Shown piece after piece: positions 25,601 to 36,748 of a stretch of DNA of 64,000 bases. Where the stretch lies: assembly GCA_964019165.1 (NCBI GenBank), contig OZ025277.1:6388524-6452523 (forward strand), given 5' to 3'. A program made the translations under genes and the position numbers. The number at the start of each line of letters is the position of its first letter. The stretch's first letter is position 1. Under the pieces are notes generated by a model, which had not been told where the DNA came from, did not search any database, and worked only from the letters and a program-made list of their open reading frames with translations. The DNA is from Mastigias papua. Lineage: Eukaryota; Cnidaria; Scyphozoa; Rhizostomeae; Mastigiidae.

Positions 25601-28600
25601 GAATCCCGTGCTTTTAATGATGCCCATTTAAGCAAATGCCTTGATACGTGCAGTGGAACTGTATTTAGGTATCTTGACTCTCCTAAGAGTGATTGTACTG
25701 AGTCACTGATTTTCCAGAACAATATCACTTCAAAACAAATTATTCTTATTCCTGAAGAGAAACATACGGAGGACGCAGGTGAACTTAGCTTGAAATTAGA
25801 CAATGAAGAAAAGCCCCCTCCATTGCCGAGGAAAGCGTCAAAGCTTCCAGAACTTCCAAAGAAACCTCCTGTTGCCCCAAAACCTTCTCTCCCCCCAAAG
25901 AAGAGCAAACAGCTAGGACTGGAGGCAAATGGAAAGGAGCTTACGATTGAAAATACCCACGATTCACATGCAGAGAATATTTCAAATTTCTCCCATGCAA
26001 GACAACCTAACGTAAGCGATTCAAGTTTCGCTGGTCTGGACGAAATTAGAGAACCAGTTAGTGACGGAGGTATGAATGGTGAACTGAATGATAATGAATA
26101 TGGATATCCTAGTGGTATGAATGAAATGCAACCCGATTTTTCAACTTTTGCTGATATTGATATCATAAGTGAAACTCAAAATGATTTGCTTCCATACTTA
26201 AGTAGAATGATATCTGAACAACCTAGTGAACCAGTGGAACAACCAACTGAGGAAGACACCAGCCCACCGGTTTCTGAGAGTGAGGTCGTTCTTTTACCTG
26301 TTGTTATTAGTGTACCTCCAGATAAAATGCCTCCCACAATTTTGAAAAAACCTGGAAGAGACAACAAGAAGCGTGGAAGAATACAACTTGACCCTCATGC
26401 TTTACTACTTGATGCTGCACTTGAAGGAGAAGTAGCTTTGGTGCAAGATATGGTGCACAGAGTTCCAGACCCTAGCTTTGCAAATGCTGAGGGCATTACT
26501 CCTCTGCACAATGCAGTATGTGGTAATCATAAGAATGTTGTTAGGCTTTTGGTTGAAATTGGATGTGATATAAATTCACCTGATAACAACGGATGGTATG
26601 TATTATCATAAGGAATTTTGTTCGTTATCTTTGCCATTTCATATGAGTAAATTTGGCTGCAATTGTATGTAAGGTTAAATGTAGCGGTCTAAGTTCAAAC
26701 TTTTCCTGTCCTAACATACTCATGGTTTTAGATCAATTTTGTGCTGATTGTTGTAGTATAATTTTAGCCTGAGAAAATCTACATTTTTCGTAGGGGAGAT
26801 CTACAATATTTTGTAGACGTAAGGGGTTCTTAGATATTGATCATATTTTTTGTGCCTGATACGGTATGCGCCGCACCGGCTTATAGGATATTGAAAGCAC
26901 TGTAAGACAGAAAGCTTTTCTTTTGATACCTAACTAATTTGCAAGGATGGCTGGTTCTTATGCAAAAGATATTATTCCCAAATTTGGTAGCAAAATTGAT
27001 GTATTTCTGAGAGGAATTATTTAAGAAGGTCCAAAAGCAATATGATTTTTACATCATACACACAAATGCAGTAACGATGTTGGCAAAAAGTACAATTGAT
27101 ACTGGATATAATTGATGAGATTGTAAATGTACTGTGCATATAAATAGGAAGTGGATCATTGAAATATAAATAAAGACTAACCAGAATATGAAGAGAAATG
27201 ACCCGATTCTACTAGCGTTTATCCTGGGGGGAGCAACGTGTCTGCTGTTTGTAAGAAGTGAACCTCTCTAGGCTGCTCGTTTATCTACTGAGAAACAGAT
27301 ATACAGAACGAAAGGCTCATATCAAGCAGAAATTAGGAAACAAGAAACTCAAGCTGAATAAACTTCAAGAGTAAACTTGGAAAAAAGTTTTTTACGAGAA
27401 ATTGGAAACAAACTCATCAATTAATATAATTAACTTTGCACACTCTACAGAAATAGAATTTAGGTTCATGAAACTAATGAAAGCGTTGAATTCTAGATTC
27501 ATCTTCAATGATTTAAAGAAACATGTAAGAGATATTTAAGGCTGGGTATGACAAAATATTATGAAACGCTTAGGCTTAGGACAGAAGTTTGTTTTTTGCA
27601 TAAAAAGTGATACATGCTAGCAGTGAGCAGTCATGTAATTACTCCCTTTCAGTGTCATTGATTTTTATTTCTAATCATTGTGGTGAGATTTAAATCTTTT
27701 CCTACTTGAGAAACATCCTGAATTTCTTGTGTAGCTTTTTCCTGCCGTGCATCTGGTTTTGATGTTGTTTCTTATTATTTATTGCATCTAGGGTTGTACT
27801 TTCTTCACAGAAATCAGACATAGCATTGGAATTTCTCTTCGGTGGAATTCAATCAAGCAGCAGAATTCCCTTGCTAAATGCATCTGCTCTTCCATTTCTA
27901 TGGGACTCCCTTAATTTAGTTGGTCTCCTACACCTTTGTTACTTGCCACAGAATCTCAAAATAATGTTCTTACATTTTCAAATTGATGTTGACTGCTTTA
28001 TGAGTTGTTTTTTATTCTCCCAGGACACCACTGCACTGTGCAGCATTTTACAACGATGTTGAGCTATGTACATATTTAGTGGAGCATGGTGCCTCTGTGT
28101 TTGCAATGACTTACTCAGATAGAGAAACCGCTACTGAGAAATGTCATCATCTTGAAGAAAACTACGAGGAATGCTATAAATACCTTCATGGTGCGTGTAC
28201 TGTCCTGTGATATTTTAGTTTTCAAAGCTGCTATGTGGGCGCAAACACTTGCTCTACTTATTCACCAAAATTAGTTTGTAAATGAAGATAAAAAAAGAGG
28301 AAAATTTTATCACAATATATTTGTTTATTGTTATGCTAAGTTAGAACGTTACCTACAGAAAAAGAAAAATTGCAATTATATGCTGAGGTTTTGGCATGTG
28401 AGCTTTTTTAGATTGTGGACAATTTTACGTGCATTTGTTCCTTTTTCCTTTGATTAAGAGAAGTTACATCAAAATTTCGAATGGTATAATTTTGAATTAG
28501 AGTCATAGTGCTTCATTTGCAGTTCTATCCTATATTCTTCACGTTTGAATTTATTTTTCCACAGCAGATCGTATGGGTTGTGAAAATTGTTTTGTTCATG

Positions 28601-29084
28601 ATAAAATTGGGGAAAAATTGTCTCTTACCGTAGGCCATTTAAGTTTTGCGTGAGCTATATTTAGCGTAGAAAATAGTCCAGTTTTAGCACAAGTTTGATT
28701 TAGCGAATGGCAGATTAGATTAAGATTAATACAAAAGCTAGACAAATAAATTGTAACGCAATTTTAATTTAGCGAATACACACCCTTTCGCTAAAATCTC
28801 TAAAATAACATGACGCAAGTATTGAACGACCTAAAGTATGTCTTAGATGTTTTAACTTTATTCACTACCTTTCGTTTGCAGAAGCGAAGGAAGCAGTTGG
28901 AAGAATTAACGGTGCAGAAGTATGTTCCCTGTATGAATATACTGCGGAACAGGGGGATGAGCTTAGTTTCCATTGTGGAGAACAGTTAAGAATATTAAGA
29001 AGGGGTGATGTCAATGAAAGAGAATGGTGGTGGGCTGAAAATAGAAAGAAACAGACCGGATATGTTCCATACAACCTACTTGGG
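16350..29084 (+). CDS. ASPP-family protein gene (TP53BP2/PPP1R13B-like), five exons, 5'-partial
   Basis: Five exons at 16350-16647, 21585-21793, 24770-26595, 28024-28190 and 28882-29084 join in phase into 901 codons. The order of parts is a coiled coil (about residues 1-240), a Ser/Pro-rich linker with PxxP runs (about 517-548), ankyrin repeats (about 708-835) and an SH3 domain (about 843-901). This architecture is specific to ASPP1, ASPP2 and iASPP. Vertebrate members use the ankyrin-SH3 block to bind p53-family proteins and protein phosphatase 1, and the N-terminus for Ras/PAR-3 and membrane links. All internal splice sites are GT-AG. The ankyrin and SH3 blocks align closely with human ASPPs (EGITPLHNAVCGNH, VFAMTYSD, WWWAENR, GYVP-NLLG). 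The first recognised exon opens at an acceptor, so upstream coding exons are missing. Recognition is firm; p53 and PP1 binding in this animal is inference from the family. Confidence 0.92.
17022..17089. repeat. 34-bp tandem duplication
   Basis: Two adjacent 34-bp copies share the core TGGGGATCTGCATC followed by CTCC/ATCC and TTCTGCA, with four differences between them. The unit length is not a multiple of three and I see no gene across it. Confidence 0.8.
17221..17290. repeat. 70-bp palindrome in ASPP intron 1
   Basis: The outer arms at 17221-17243 and 17268-17290 are perfect 23-bp inverted repeats starting AGTATGTGATGTGTGCTACA. The 24 nt between them is itself partly self-complementary (TATAAGG...CCTTCCATATA). 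The RNA from either strand would fold into a single hairpin of precursor-microRNA size. It could equally be a very small foldback MITE. No microRNA identity is claimed. Confidence 0.8.
19074..19851. mobile_element. TIR element B, about 780 bp, with a MITE nested inside
   Basis: The left arm (19074-19133) contains GGCGTAAGGCT, TGCGATAG, CATTC, TGCCATCTG and ACGCTCCCGG in that order. The right arm (about 19790-19851) contains the same words in inverse complement. The arms are about 60 bp with small gaps. Inside the left half is a shorter inverted pair, AACTGCTGGGAAAAGT near 19312 and ACTTTTACCAGCAGTT near 19340. MITE A copy 2 occupies 19404-19762. There is no coding region and the superfamily is unassigned. 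Confidence 0.65.
19404..19762. mobile_element. MITE family A, copy 2 (CTTAAG-rich subtype)
   Basis: It begins TACACGTTTTTTTAGTAAGA and ends with the inverse (TTATAAAGAAAAAACATGTA). It is full of TTTTCTTAA and CTTAAGATTTT words. The reverse complement aligns along its whole length with the element at 54136-54480, including a shared block TGCCAGAAAT-GATATT-GCTCATT in the middle. It is inserted in element B. Confidence 0.8.
21585..21793 (+). CDS. ASPP gene, exon b (coiled coil)
   Basis: The acceptor is TTTTGTAG ending at 21584. The donor is a strong GTATGT at 21794, with the exon ending in phase 0. The exon encodes ADELEKVQEIFKEKQKEL and then AAAKVDNLTKQLD, which match the 'EEIEQMNNLFQQKQRELxLAVSKVDELTRQLE' part of the ASPP coiled coil. 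The last part (REELDKLRKELS) corresponds to the 'ELDRLYKELQ' segment. The previous exon supplies the first base of its Ala codon. Confidence 0.9.
21794..24769 (+). other. ASPP intron 2 (3.0 kb)
   Basis: Contains the pogo-like element at 22635-23656. The rest is AT-rich. A charged open frame at 23915-24100 has no domain I recognise. Confidence 0.7.
22635..23656. mobile_element. pogo-like MITE with GTTATAACGTAC repeats, 1.0 kb
   Basis: The left terminus is CAGTATAATCCCGTTATAAC at 22635. The right terminus is the near-complement GTTATATCCGGATTATACTG ending at 23656. TA dinucleotides flank both sides (22633-22634 and 23657-23658). The word GTTATAACGTAC is repeated at least four times at the left end and three at the right (around 23570-23610), as expected for transposase-binding arrays. 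The interior open frame at 22908-23186 does not resemble a complete transposase. A GC-rich block beginning CAGGGACGCTGGAGAG near 23067 may be another nested insertion. Confidence 0.8.
24770..26595 (+). CDS. ASPP gene, large exon c (coiled coil, linker, ankyrin start)
   Basis: The exon starts in phase 0 after CCCCTACAG (ends 24769) and stops at a GTATGT donor (26596), leaving TG of a Trp codon. It encodes 608 codons. The first part (SRNEINNEQEAQLEFQKTSL) continues the coiled coil. A Ser/Thr-rich region follows. At about 25811-25905 comes the SH3-ligand-like cluster KPPPLPRK, PELPKKPP and PSLPPKK. At 26378-26389 the peptide RIQL takes the position of the vertebrate PP1-binding RVxF motif just before DPHALLLDAALEGE. 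The first ankyrin repeat follows (EGITPLHNAVCGNHKNVVRL). The ATG at 24710 lies in the intron and is not the start. Confidence 0.92.
28024..28190 (+). CDS. ASPP gene, exon d (ankyrin repeats)
   Basis: The acceptor CCCAG ends at 28023, and the first G completes the Trp codon of GW|TPLHCAA. The exon runs to a donor GTGCGT at 28191 and leaves one base. It encodes TPLHCAAFYNDVELCTYLVE and then VFAMTYSD, which match the third ankyrin unit of human ASPPs ('TPLHCAASCN...VFAMTYSD'). It ends with the helix CHHLEENYEECYKYLHG, equivalent to 'CEEMEEGYTQCSQFLYG'. Intron phases on both sides agree with the neighbours. Confidence 0.93.
28882..29084 (+). CDS. ASPP gene, exon e (SH3 domain)
   Basis: The acceptor TTTGCAG ends at 28881. 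Two bases complete a Glu codon. The SH3 domain reads VCSLYEYTAEQGDELSF, then a GE turn, ILRRGD, REWWWAEN and GYVPYNLLG: the ALYDY-like, acidic RT-loop, Trp and Pro-Asn positions of an SH3 fold. WWWA is typical of ASPPs. A GTGAGT donor sits at 29085 right after NLLG, the point where vertebrate proteins continue with a short 'LYPRIKP' tail. If unspliced, the frame adds 13 codons and stops at TAG 29124-29126, with AATAAA at 29295-29300. I could not find a downstream tail exon. Confidence 0.92.
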
Positions 29085-30934
29085 GTGAGTCATGTTATAG
29101 TTCATCTCAGAATTTGGTGTAATTAGATAACTGTATAATTTAATAGTTTCCAGACTTAAGTTGGACGACCCCAAAACAGCATTTTTACAATGTTGTCATA
29201 GTATCACATTAACTTCCGTAAGATTGAGAGAATAACTGAGCTACCATTCAGTTCTCAAGATGATACTTCGTCTTAGGTACCTAGTCGTTGGGCAAATAAA
29301 AGTTGTATTTCACTTTCTGTTGTTGATGACTTTTGTAGATACCTATTCGTGCCGTATTTCCGCTTAAAAATGCGGCAACATTAAATGAATTTCTAGGACA
29401 GTTTTTTACGGCACTTATTTGAGAAAAGCATTTAGTAGAAGGCGTCGATAGATCCTGAGATGGTATTCATCTGAGTCCTGGTAGTCCAGTCAATGAGAAC
29501 TGATAGAGTCAAGAAATGACCCATTCCAGCAGTATTTAGCAATCTTTTGCAAGCTTTGTAGCAAATACAAAACATCATACTGATATGAATTCTCTCAGTT
29601 CAGTGGAGCTTCATGGGTTTGGTTTCAAATAGGATGACATTCAAGTGGGATGAAGTTCGATGGGCAGGGCATTCAGTTACGAGGGAGTTTAGTTGGAAGA
29701 GCTTTTTGATGGTTTCTTTAGGTGCTTTTTCAATCAAGAGCTTTTCGATCATTCGTTTGAATATTATTCTATGGATTTCAATGGCCCTGCTTGATTCTTG
29801 ATAGGTTGATCCATAGCAAATAGAATATGACTTGTTAGGAAATTGTAGCAATTGAGCAAAAGCTGGTGCTATCTGATGAAAAATGGTCACGTGATGACGA
29901 AGCGGTAAGGAAGTCGGTCATCATGGAGGAAGGCAGTGCTCAACTGGACGCAGACAAAATGTGTTTAGATTTTTTCCATTCTTACATGCATCTATTGCTC
30001 TCACAGAATTTGTTTTCGGTGACGAAACTATTCAACATAACCCGGTTGTTGCAGAAAGTGCTCTTGAGCTCAGAATTAGCCAAAAATATCACTGACGGAG
30101 AACCTTAGAGTTAGATCATGGAATGGACTTGGCCTAAAATCACAAACCGAGATCCCACATTCTTCTCAGCTGAAAGACAAGGCTTTAGCGAATGATGATA
30201 TCAATGAATTCTCGAAAGAAATAAGAGAATGATTATGTAAGGATAGTGTATACCAGTGAGCATTAATGAAAGATTTCAATGCATTGCATTTGATCGATTT
30301 CAAACGGTTTCCAACACCTTAATCCATAAGGGTCATATCATTACGAACACGAAGATAAGTACATACAGTAGATTCTACACTAGGTATTCAGCCTATTATA
30401 CATGAACGTTCTCTACTTTTTGACTATGCCAAAGAACTTGCTCTTATGAAACTTGAGTCTTGCTAACGATCGAAAGGCTACAGGCACGTAAATACCTGCA
30501 GATGTGCGAGATGTGATGTACAGTCCTTTTTTTAATCGAGAAACCTGAAAGCAGTAAAAAAGTTAATGCTTTTCAGAAGCTAGATCAAACGACTCAAATG
30601 ACCCTACAAACCAGTGTTTCTTTACCCGGTTTGGTCCTGCACCCCAAGAACAATTTTATTCCGAACTCGCACCCTGTGCAGCATGTATATTGCTCAAGGC
30701 CGCGGGATGTAATAAATATATCAAGTCTCTGTCAAAATTTACTATGGTCAAACCTAACTTTATGGGTCAAGCACAGACGCTTCTCGTGCCCTTTGTAATG
30801 ATTTTTCTCACTCTTGGTAGGGAATTCATGTTGCAAACTGTAACTCAAAGAGAAACATGAGGAAATTCCTAATTCATAAGAGTTAAACTGAAGTTTAGGC
30901 CTTCAAGCAAAATGACAATTAACTTTAGTGAATC

Positions 30935-31038
30935 GGAGATCTTGAGCCCTTAACCCCCCAAATATTCGACAACTTATATTCCTAAGCCTTAGGAATATAA
31001 ATTGCCGAATTTCTGGGGGTTAAGGACTCAAGATTTCC
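30935..31038. repeat. 104-bp near-perfect foldback hairpin
   Basis: Arms of about 51 bp (starting ATCTTGAG, through CTTAACCCCC, to TATATTCCTAAG) pair with the right arm from CTTAGGAATATA to CTCAAGAT. There is a single-base loop at 30987 and about seven mismatches or a small offset. It has no coding content. It is a small foldback element or a long-stem RNA hairpin. Confidence 0.85.
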
Positions 31039-32742
31039 TATTAATGAATCTTCTTCCCAATAATTTGAATCGACGGGGTTAGATTTCTAGTAATTACATT
31101 GATAATAATGTTGATAAGCTGGCTAGGACAACCCTGCACCGTGAAGATTGGAATTGTTTCCAACTATTGCGACACAAAATATTGGTTGCAGCTACGTTTC
31201 CTCCATTGCTTTTACTGTTGTATTTTCACTTGGGTAGGAATTCGAAAGTTAAAAGTGTTGACATTAGATTAGTCCTTGTTTCCTAACTTTTAATAAGTTG
31301 TCTGATCATTGTTTAAAGCAGAACCGCCACAAATTTTGCTAGTGACGTCAAAAAACGAGAACAATAACATCGGCGATTGAAAACAATAGGTGTCCTAACC
31401 AGTCACATTCTATTTACTATGGTTGATCAAAATTCCTTGTGTTTGTGCTTGTCTTACTATAAGAGAAAGCAATGCTAAGTAGTTTAAGGTATCGATTTCA
31501 AATGATTGGCGAGAATTCCTTGGCTGTTCGTTATGGCTATACTGTATTTTTGAAGAAGTACTTATATGGGTAGAAATTGTGCTTCGTGATTCAGATTGTT
31601 GCCAAACCCCTTTAATCAAAGTTTGAATTATAGTTCAGGGAAAGTTTCCTGATTCTTGTGGTTTCTCCCTTTACACTAATGACTTCTCTGCATGGGGTAT
31701 GTAGTCATACGTTCGGAATGTACCTATTTTCCTAGAACCAGGCCAGTTTTGTGGTAGTCAGGGAAAATGGTATGGAAATCATCTTAGTTTACAGGGAAAT
31801 CGGGAAAAGTCGAATAATTTCATTTCAAGAATCTTCTACGAATACTGCTGTTTGTTTTTTTGGCTAAACTGCCCCCTTTAAAGTAGATATAGGCATCCTC
31901 TTGGCATGAATTTTCAGTGTAGATCCGTTGAAATTTGCGCTTGGATTGTTTCTCTTGATTGTAGCCATAATGTGCTGTCTATTCAATATTTTATATTGCA
32001 CGAAAAGGCAGAGACAAGAGTAAAACGAAGTGCCTTTTTCCAACAGATAGTGGTCGAGTCTTTATCTGCATAGTGTAGTCAGTTGCGGACCCAGCCTCCT
32101 GTGACAGGAGGGCTATACTTTGCCAGTGAGGGATCGTGCACTTTTGGCTATATGGGCAGCCAAATGCACTCGACGGCTGATCTTCGCACTACACTCTTAT
32201 CTTTGAGTAGTTGATTGAAGAGTCCTTGAGAGAAAATGAACGCTTTCTGTTTACAGTGTTTTGAATCAGTAGGATGCACAGTAATGTATTCCAAGATACT
32301 TAGCTAAAAGGCGGTGTTGCTTCCCATACAATTTGAAACTTACCATCTGGATATGTTTTGGGCATTTTCGTTTTGCAACAAAATGTTGTCCTTTAACTGT
32401 ATCGCATTTTATTTTAACCTTAGAACCTTTGTATATGCAATGCAGCTGTTCGCTGTCTGATGATTTCCTCCTGCCAGGCCTACTGACAACTGGCAGGGAG
32501 ATGCAGATTATCCTGGGACCCGAACCTGAGAGGGTCCCAGAAAACTATGGATTGACTCTTTCATAACTTTAGAATTTCTTATTGGCGTCCTCAGGGGCCT
32601 CGTTTTTTCCATTTGCCTCAGGCCCCATACAAGCTCTGAGTGGTATGAACTTCAAAACAGAGGGTAGCATGCATTAAATATTCTGAACAGCACGGCACGA
32701 AAGTTATGAATCCTCATGAAATGGCGTTTAAAAGTTGTTTTA

Positions 32743-32787
32743 CATTTTTGGATGAAGCATTTTTGGATGAAGCATTTTTGGATGAAG
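32743..32787. repeat. 15-bp tandem triplicate
   Basis: Three exact copies of CATTTTTGGATGAAG. There is no gene context. Confidence 0.9.
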
Positions 32788-35350
32788 CATTTCAAATTTG
32801 GCTTTAAATACACCAGAAACGTTAGGACTAATTTGCTTAACTAATGAAGAGTTAACCTTAAGGAGGGACAGGTGAATGTGAATTATCGAGGAATACAAAT
32901 GTTTCGTTAAAATTTGAAGCCAGAGCTATTGTTCTGTATTTTTGAGATATTACAATACTACTTATGGCTACAGGGAAACTGATATATTTCTTTTGTTATT
33001 TTTGGACTGTATAAAAGTGTCAAATGACCTTTTTTGTCCAGCATACATTGAGCTATTGACAGCAAATACGTTGCAAGTAGCTAATCTTAGTTTACATAAT
33101 ATATGTATTACGAGTTATTAAAGTGATGAGCCTGAACTTCAGTAGAATAATGTTCTCTTGCCATCATTTGTTCTGCATTTTTTATATTGTACATTTGGTT
33201 GGCTTGTTTTTATTTCCTCAAATGATTGTTTTTCGCAAAGTACACATCCCAGCAGCTCAAAGTGTGAACACAGTAGCACTCATTTCGTATGCTTGATGCT
33301 CAATTTCATTTCCCTTGTGATTGAAAAGAATACGCTACTCATTTAAAGAAAGTTGAATCCTATATTAATACTATGTAAGAGACTTCATGCAAGAGCAAGG
33401 TAATTGGCATTATGTTTTATATTCATTGTAGATTCACCCGCGCATTGCTGGAGAAGTGTAGATATTTGGTTTGCAGACCGTAATTTGCAATAGTTGGTGA
33501 TGATACTGAAGCCTGATAGCAAATGCTAATTCAAGGATATTTTGTTATTTTATTATACATATGGCTTGATCTATTTAGTATCTGAAGATTTATTAGAAAC
33601 TACTTATTCAAAGGATTTAAAGGCACTTGCTTGTATTCACTGATATTAGGTCAGTGTTATCTGAATACTTACCAGCACTAAGCATGTATTAGATGTATTA
33701 TCTGCAGTTTTGTAGCCTAGTGACTAATTTTTCGTACAGTTATAGATAATTGTCGTAGATGAATTGACCGTTAAATGGACTTTTACAAACGTCATTACTT
33801 GATACATATGTATTTGACTCTTTGAAATATTCTTTTGCCCATATAGTTATGTTTTCGAGTGGTGTACACGTTTGTCGACTGTTTTTCATAATCATCGACT
33901 CTTGAAGCCATTTCGCCCTATTATTAACTTTACTTTTGAAACACATTGTATGCATACGTACCTGTAAGCTTTTATGACTACATCTGGAATATCTCGAACC
34001 TAAAATGATCGTTTTATTATGAAGTCCCAAGAAAAAACACTTTATACTTTATCCTGACTCAGGTACATATAGTTATCTATATATATACACACGCATATAT
34101 GTGTGTATAAATATATATGGATTTATGGATAAATATGTTTGTATGTATATAGGGCAAATTATATAGATTGCGTGAGAGAAAGATACAGGAGACATATGTT
34201 TGACAAGGTGAACGCCACTGCACGCAATTGCGGAATGTTGCAGTGTTGCCGTACTTTGACGTGCATTTTTTGCATGGTAAAATACACCTACCATTATCAA
34301 TTGCAAATATACTAACAAAGTCATCAAAAAGAAGCAGTTAAAAGCCATGTTACATTTTTGATCTGTATATAAATACAAGTTAATTTCACTTATTATTGCA
34401 CCTATTCTATCTAGGGTTCGACTGAAATGATACTTCAGTAGGTTTAGCACGATAGCACGAGACATTGCCATTACTGAATCTTCCTATTCTTGTAACTCTG
34501 GCTATGTTGTGGTGTCTCATCATACCTTAGAAACATCATATCTGATATGTATTTATACTGTAAATAGCTGCTAATTAATCTATTTGTAATCAGCGGTTGG
34601 AATCACTTAAGTTTTATTTTGGTCATTCCTTTTTAGTCAGAACGATTATTTTCAGATCATCGATGATGTCATGTCCTACTTTCTGCATAGGTTGTCAATT
34701 TCAGGATACCACTGTATTATGGATGAATTTTTGTCTCTGGGACATGTTTTAGAATTTTGCTAAAGCTCCACTGTGTTATTTGAGGCATGCCTATTTGGTT
34801 AAGTGTTCGTCTACCCTACAGAGCATTCATAGATCGAAGCAATCGTAGACAGAGCCATGTAATTTAGGTGCTCATGAACTTGCCAGGCACCTACGAATAA
34901 CGCAAAGGGAGCATGCACCCAAGAGCGTGTTGACAACACTGGAGAGACGACGGTTGGTGATTATGCGAATTGGTCACCTGATCCTATATTGCTGAACTCC
35001 TAAGACAATTGTAGTTTCATCTGTATTAGGCACCCCTAATGTAGCCATTTCCTCTCTATAACTATTATAAAGTTTTTGTGGCTTCATTGTGATAACCTCT
35101 TATTACTTTTATGAGTGACCTCGTGATGTGTAGTCTATATGAACTGTACTGAGATGTGAGAGTATACTTTGAACCAGGAGTTTTTTATTTCTTCAATTAG
35201 TTCGTCATGTCTGTGATAGTGTCGAAGCTTAAATCGACAGGCGTGTACTTTTGGTTTCAGCCACTTTATTATTAGAGAATGCATAATGATGACGATAATG
35301 ACACTGACGGTGATGAGGCTGATATTAATGGTAGTAGAACTTATGATTTT

Positions 35351-35740
35351 ACTACAGCACGAAAAAATGGCAACATTTTTTACACTTACTGAAAGGTTTT
35401 TTCGTCCGACACTCGTCAGAGTATGAAACATCGGATAGCGACCGAAAAGCAAACCAAACTATATAGCCAGGTGCGGATACATGTGATATGATGAATAATG
35501 CGTCTTATTGGCCCTATTATTAGCCAATTAGCACATATTCACCATTGTTTCCTTGAAGAGTCCAAGTAAGAAAATGAACTATTTTTATTACACAAGACTA
35601 GATTTTGAGTCTTAATGTAAACTGATTCCATAGCACTTAAATCAATCAGTTTGGAATCAGTTTGCATTAAGATTCAAAATTGTCATATGAAAAAGGCCGT
35701 CAGCATGTGTAAAAAATGTTGCTGCTTTTTTTGCTGTAGT
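35351..35740 (-). mobile_element. Penelope-like remnant bounded by inverted terminal modules
   Basis: The left end ACTACAGCACGAAAAAATGG and the right end (GCTTTTTTTGCTGTAGT) are inverted copies of one terminal sequence, each followed inward by ACATTTTTTACAC. The left half (about 35380-35640) aligns with the 3' part of the fragment at 42368-42920, including TTTTTTCGTCCGACACTCG and the codons ESVYIKTQNLVLC on the minus strand, now frameshifted. It is a short element made of Penelope-like 3' sequence flanked by its own terminus on both sides. Confidence 0.65.
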
Positions 35741-36278
35741 GAAGTTCTGTAGTACGAAAAGACTTGAGATTTCATGTGATACATTCATTACCACTTAAGC
35801 AATATATACTTGGCTAACTTAGTATGGCATATTTTAGCTGAACAAAAATAATGATATCAAAAAACAAATCATAACACTGAAGGTTTAGAGCAAAGCAGGA
35901 GTAGGACAAGAGAGCCCCATGGTTTACTTCTGCTACAGAATATGCATTGCGTTGTCCGGAAAACAATATTTCTCAGTTTAGAAGTAATGCAGTCCTTTTC
36001 ATTACTATCTAAAGTTAAATCGCAGAACATATCTAAAGAGTGTGGAACAAGAGATCAAATATGCCCAAGTAGCCCACTGAGAAGTTTACGAATTTTCCTA
36101 TAAAGACAAGAGGCTATGGGACTTTGTCTGTTTAATGTATTTGCTGAGATAAGGAGTTCTATGTTGCTGTGTGAGATGACTGGAGGAAGTCATGTGTTGG
36201 GTAATATATGTCCTTGCATTACAATGTTTACATTCCATACAAATATTGCAATTGCCTTCACTGTCCTAAGTAATGCTT
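35741..36278. other. No gene recognised
   Basis: The first 25 bp (GAAGTTCTGTAGTACG) match, in complement, the sequence just outside the foldback arm at 1936-1950, so the terminal module extends slightly beyond 35740. The remainder is plain AT-rich sequence. Confidence 0.4.
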
Positions 36279-36478
36279 TATTCCCACTGTTCCGTTTTTG
36301 TACAAAAACGGAGAGAAAAATATCCTTTTTTGTGAAACCGTCACACTACTCCGGACAGAAATAGATATTTTTATCTCCGTTTTTTGTGTAAAAACGGAGC
36401 AGTGTGAACGGGCATCAGATATCTACAAAAAAGGATAAGTTTGATAGTTTGAAAACGGAGGAGTTTGAACGGGGCATA
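36279..36478. mobile_element. Palindromic-word MITE (AAAACGG type)
   Basis: The element contains the perfect palindrome CCGTTTTTGTACAAAAACGG at 36292-36311, then CTCCGTTTTTTGTGTAAAAA near 36377, and again AAAACGGAG near 36451. GTGTGAACGGGC and TTTGAACGGGGC near the right part resemble the ends of sister elements. There is no ORF. The boundaries are approximate. Confidence 0.55.
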
Positions 36479-36748
36479 AAAAATAGAAAAAGCTCTGCAA
36501 GAGTTTTTAGCTACCCGTGTTCTGCCTCATCTCCCCCGTTGAGCCGTTCGATTTTCTGTCATCGACTACGCCAAATTTTTACCATATTGTTTAGATCTCA
36601 ATTTGCAATATCGACTTCTCATGTTTCCTCCTGTCAATTAAAATATTTCTCATATTTTTGCTGCCTTTCACTGTCCAAATTTGTGATGCTCTTGGCTTCA
36701 AGAGTAGAAACTGCCAACTCACAAGACTAATTGCTGATACATGACGCG

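Larger units (their letters stand above)
29127..35350. other. Gene-poor stretch with foldbacks
   Basis: No gene is supported over 6.2 kb. Open frames at 29600-30108 on both strands and 30598-30798 match nothing I know. Recognisable structure is limited to the 104-bp foldback at 30935-31038, a 15-bp triplicate at 32743-32787, short GC-rich hairpins near 32094-32115 and 32513-32540 (CTGGGACCC...GGGTCCCAG), and an AT/AC-rich simple tract at 34075-34135. Confidence 0.4.

Noticed and set aside
25405..26166. 253-codon minus-strand open frame
   Set aside because: It is the antisense shadow of ASPP exon c, whose homology is clear on the + strand.
29328..29421. Candidate final ASPP exon after TTTTGTAG (IPIRAVFPLK...)
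   Set aside because: The acceptor and phase fit, but the peptide shows no similarity to the short conserved ASPP tail.
29866..30500. Decayed coding-like region on the + strand
   Set aside because: Several short fragments looked protein-like, but I could not tie them to a known family or a consistent frame.
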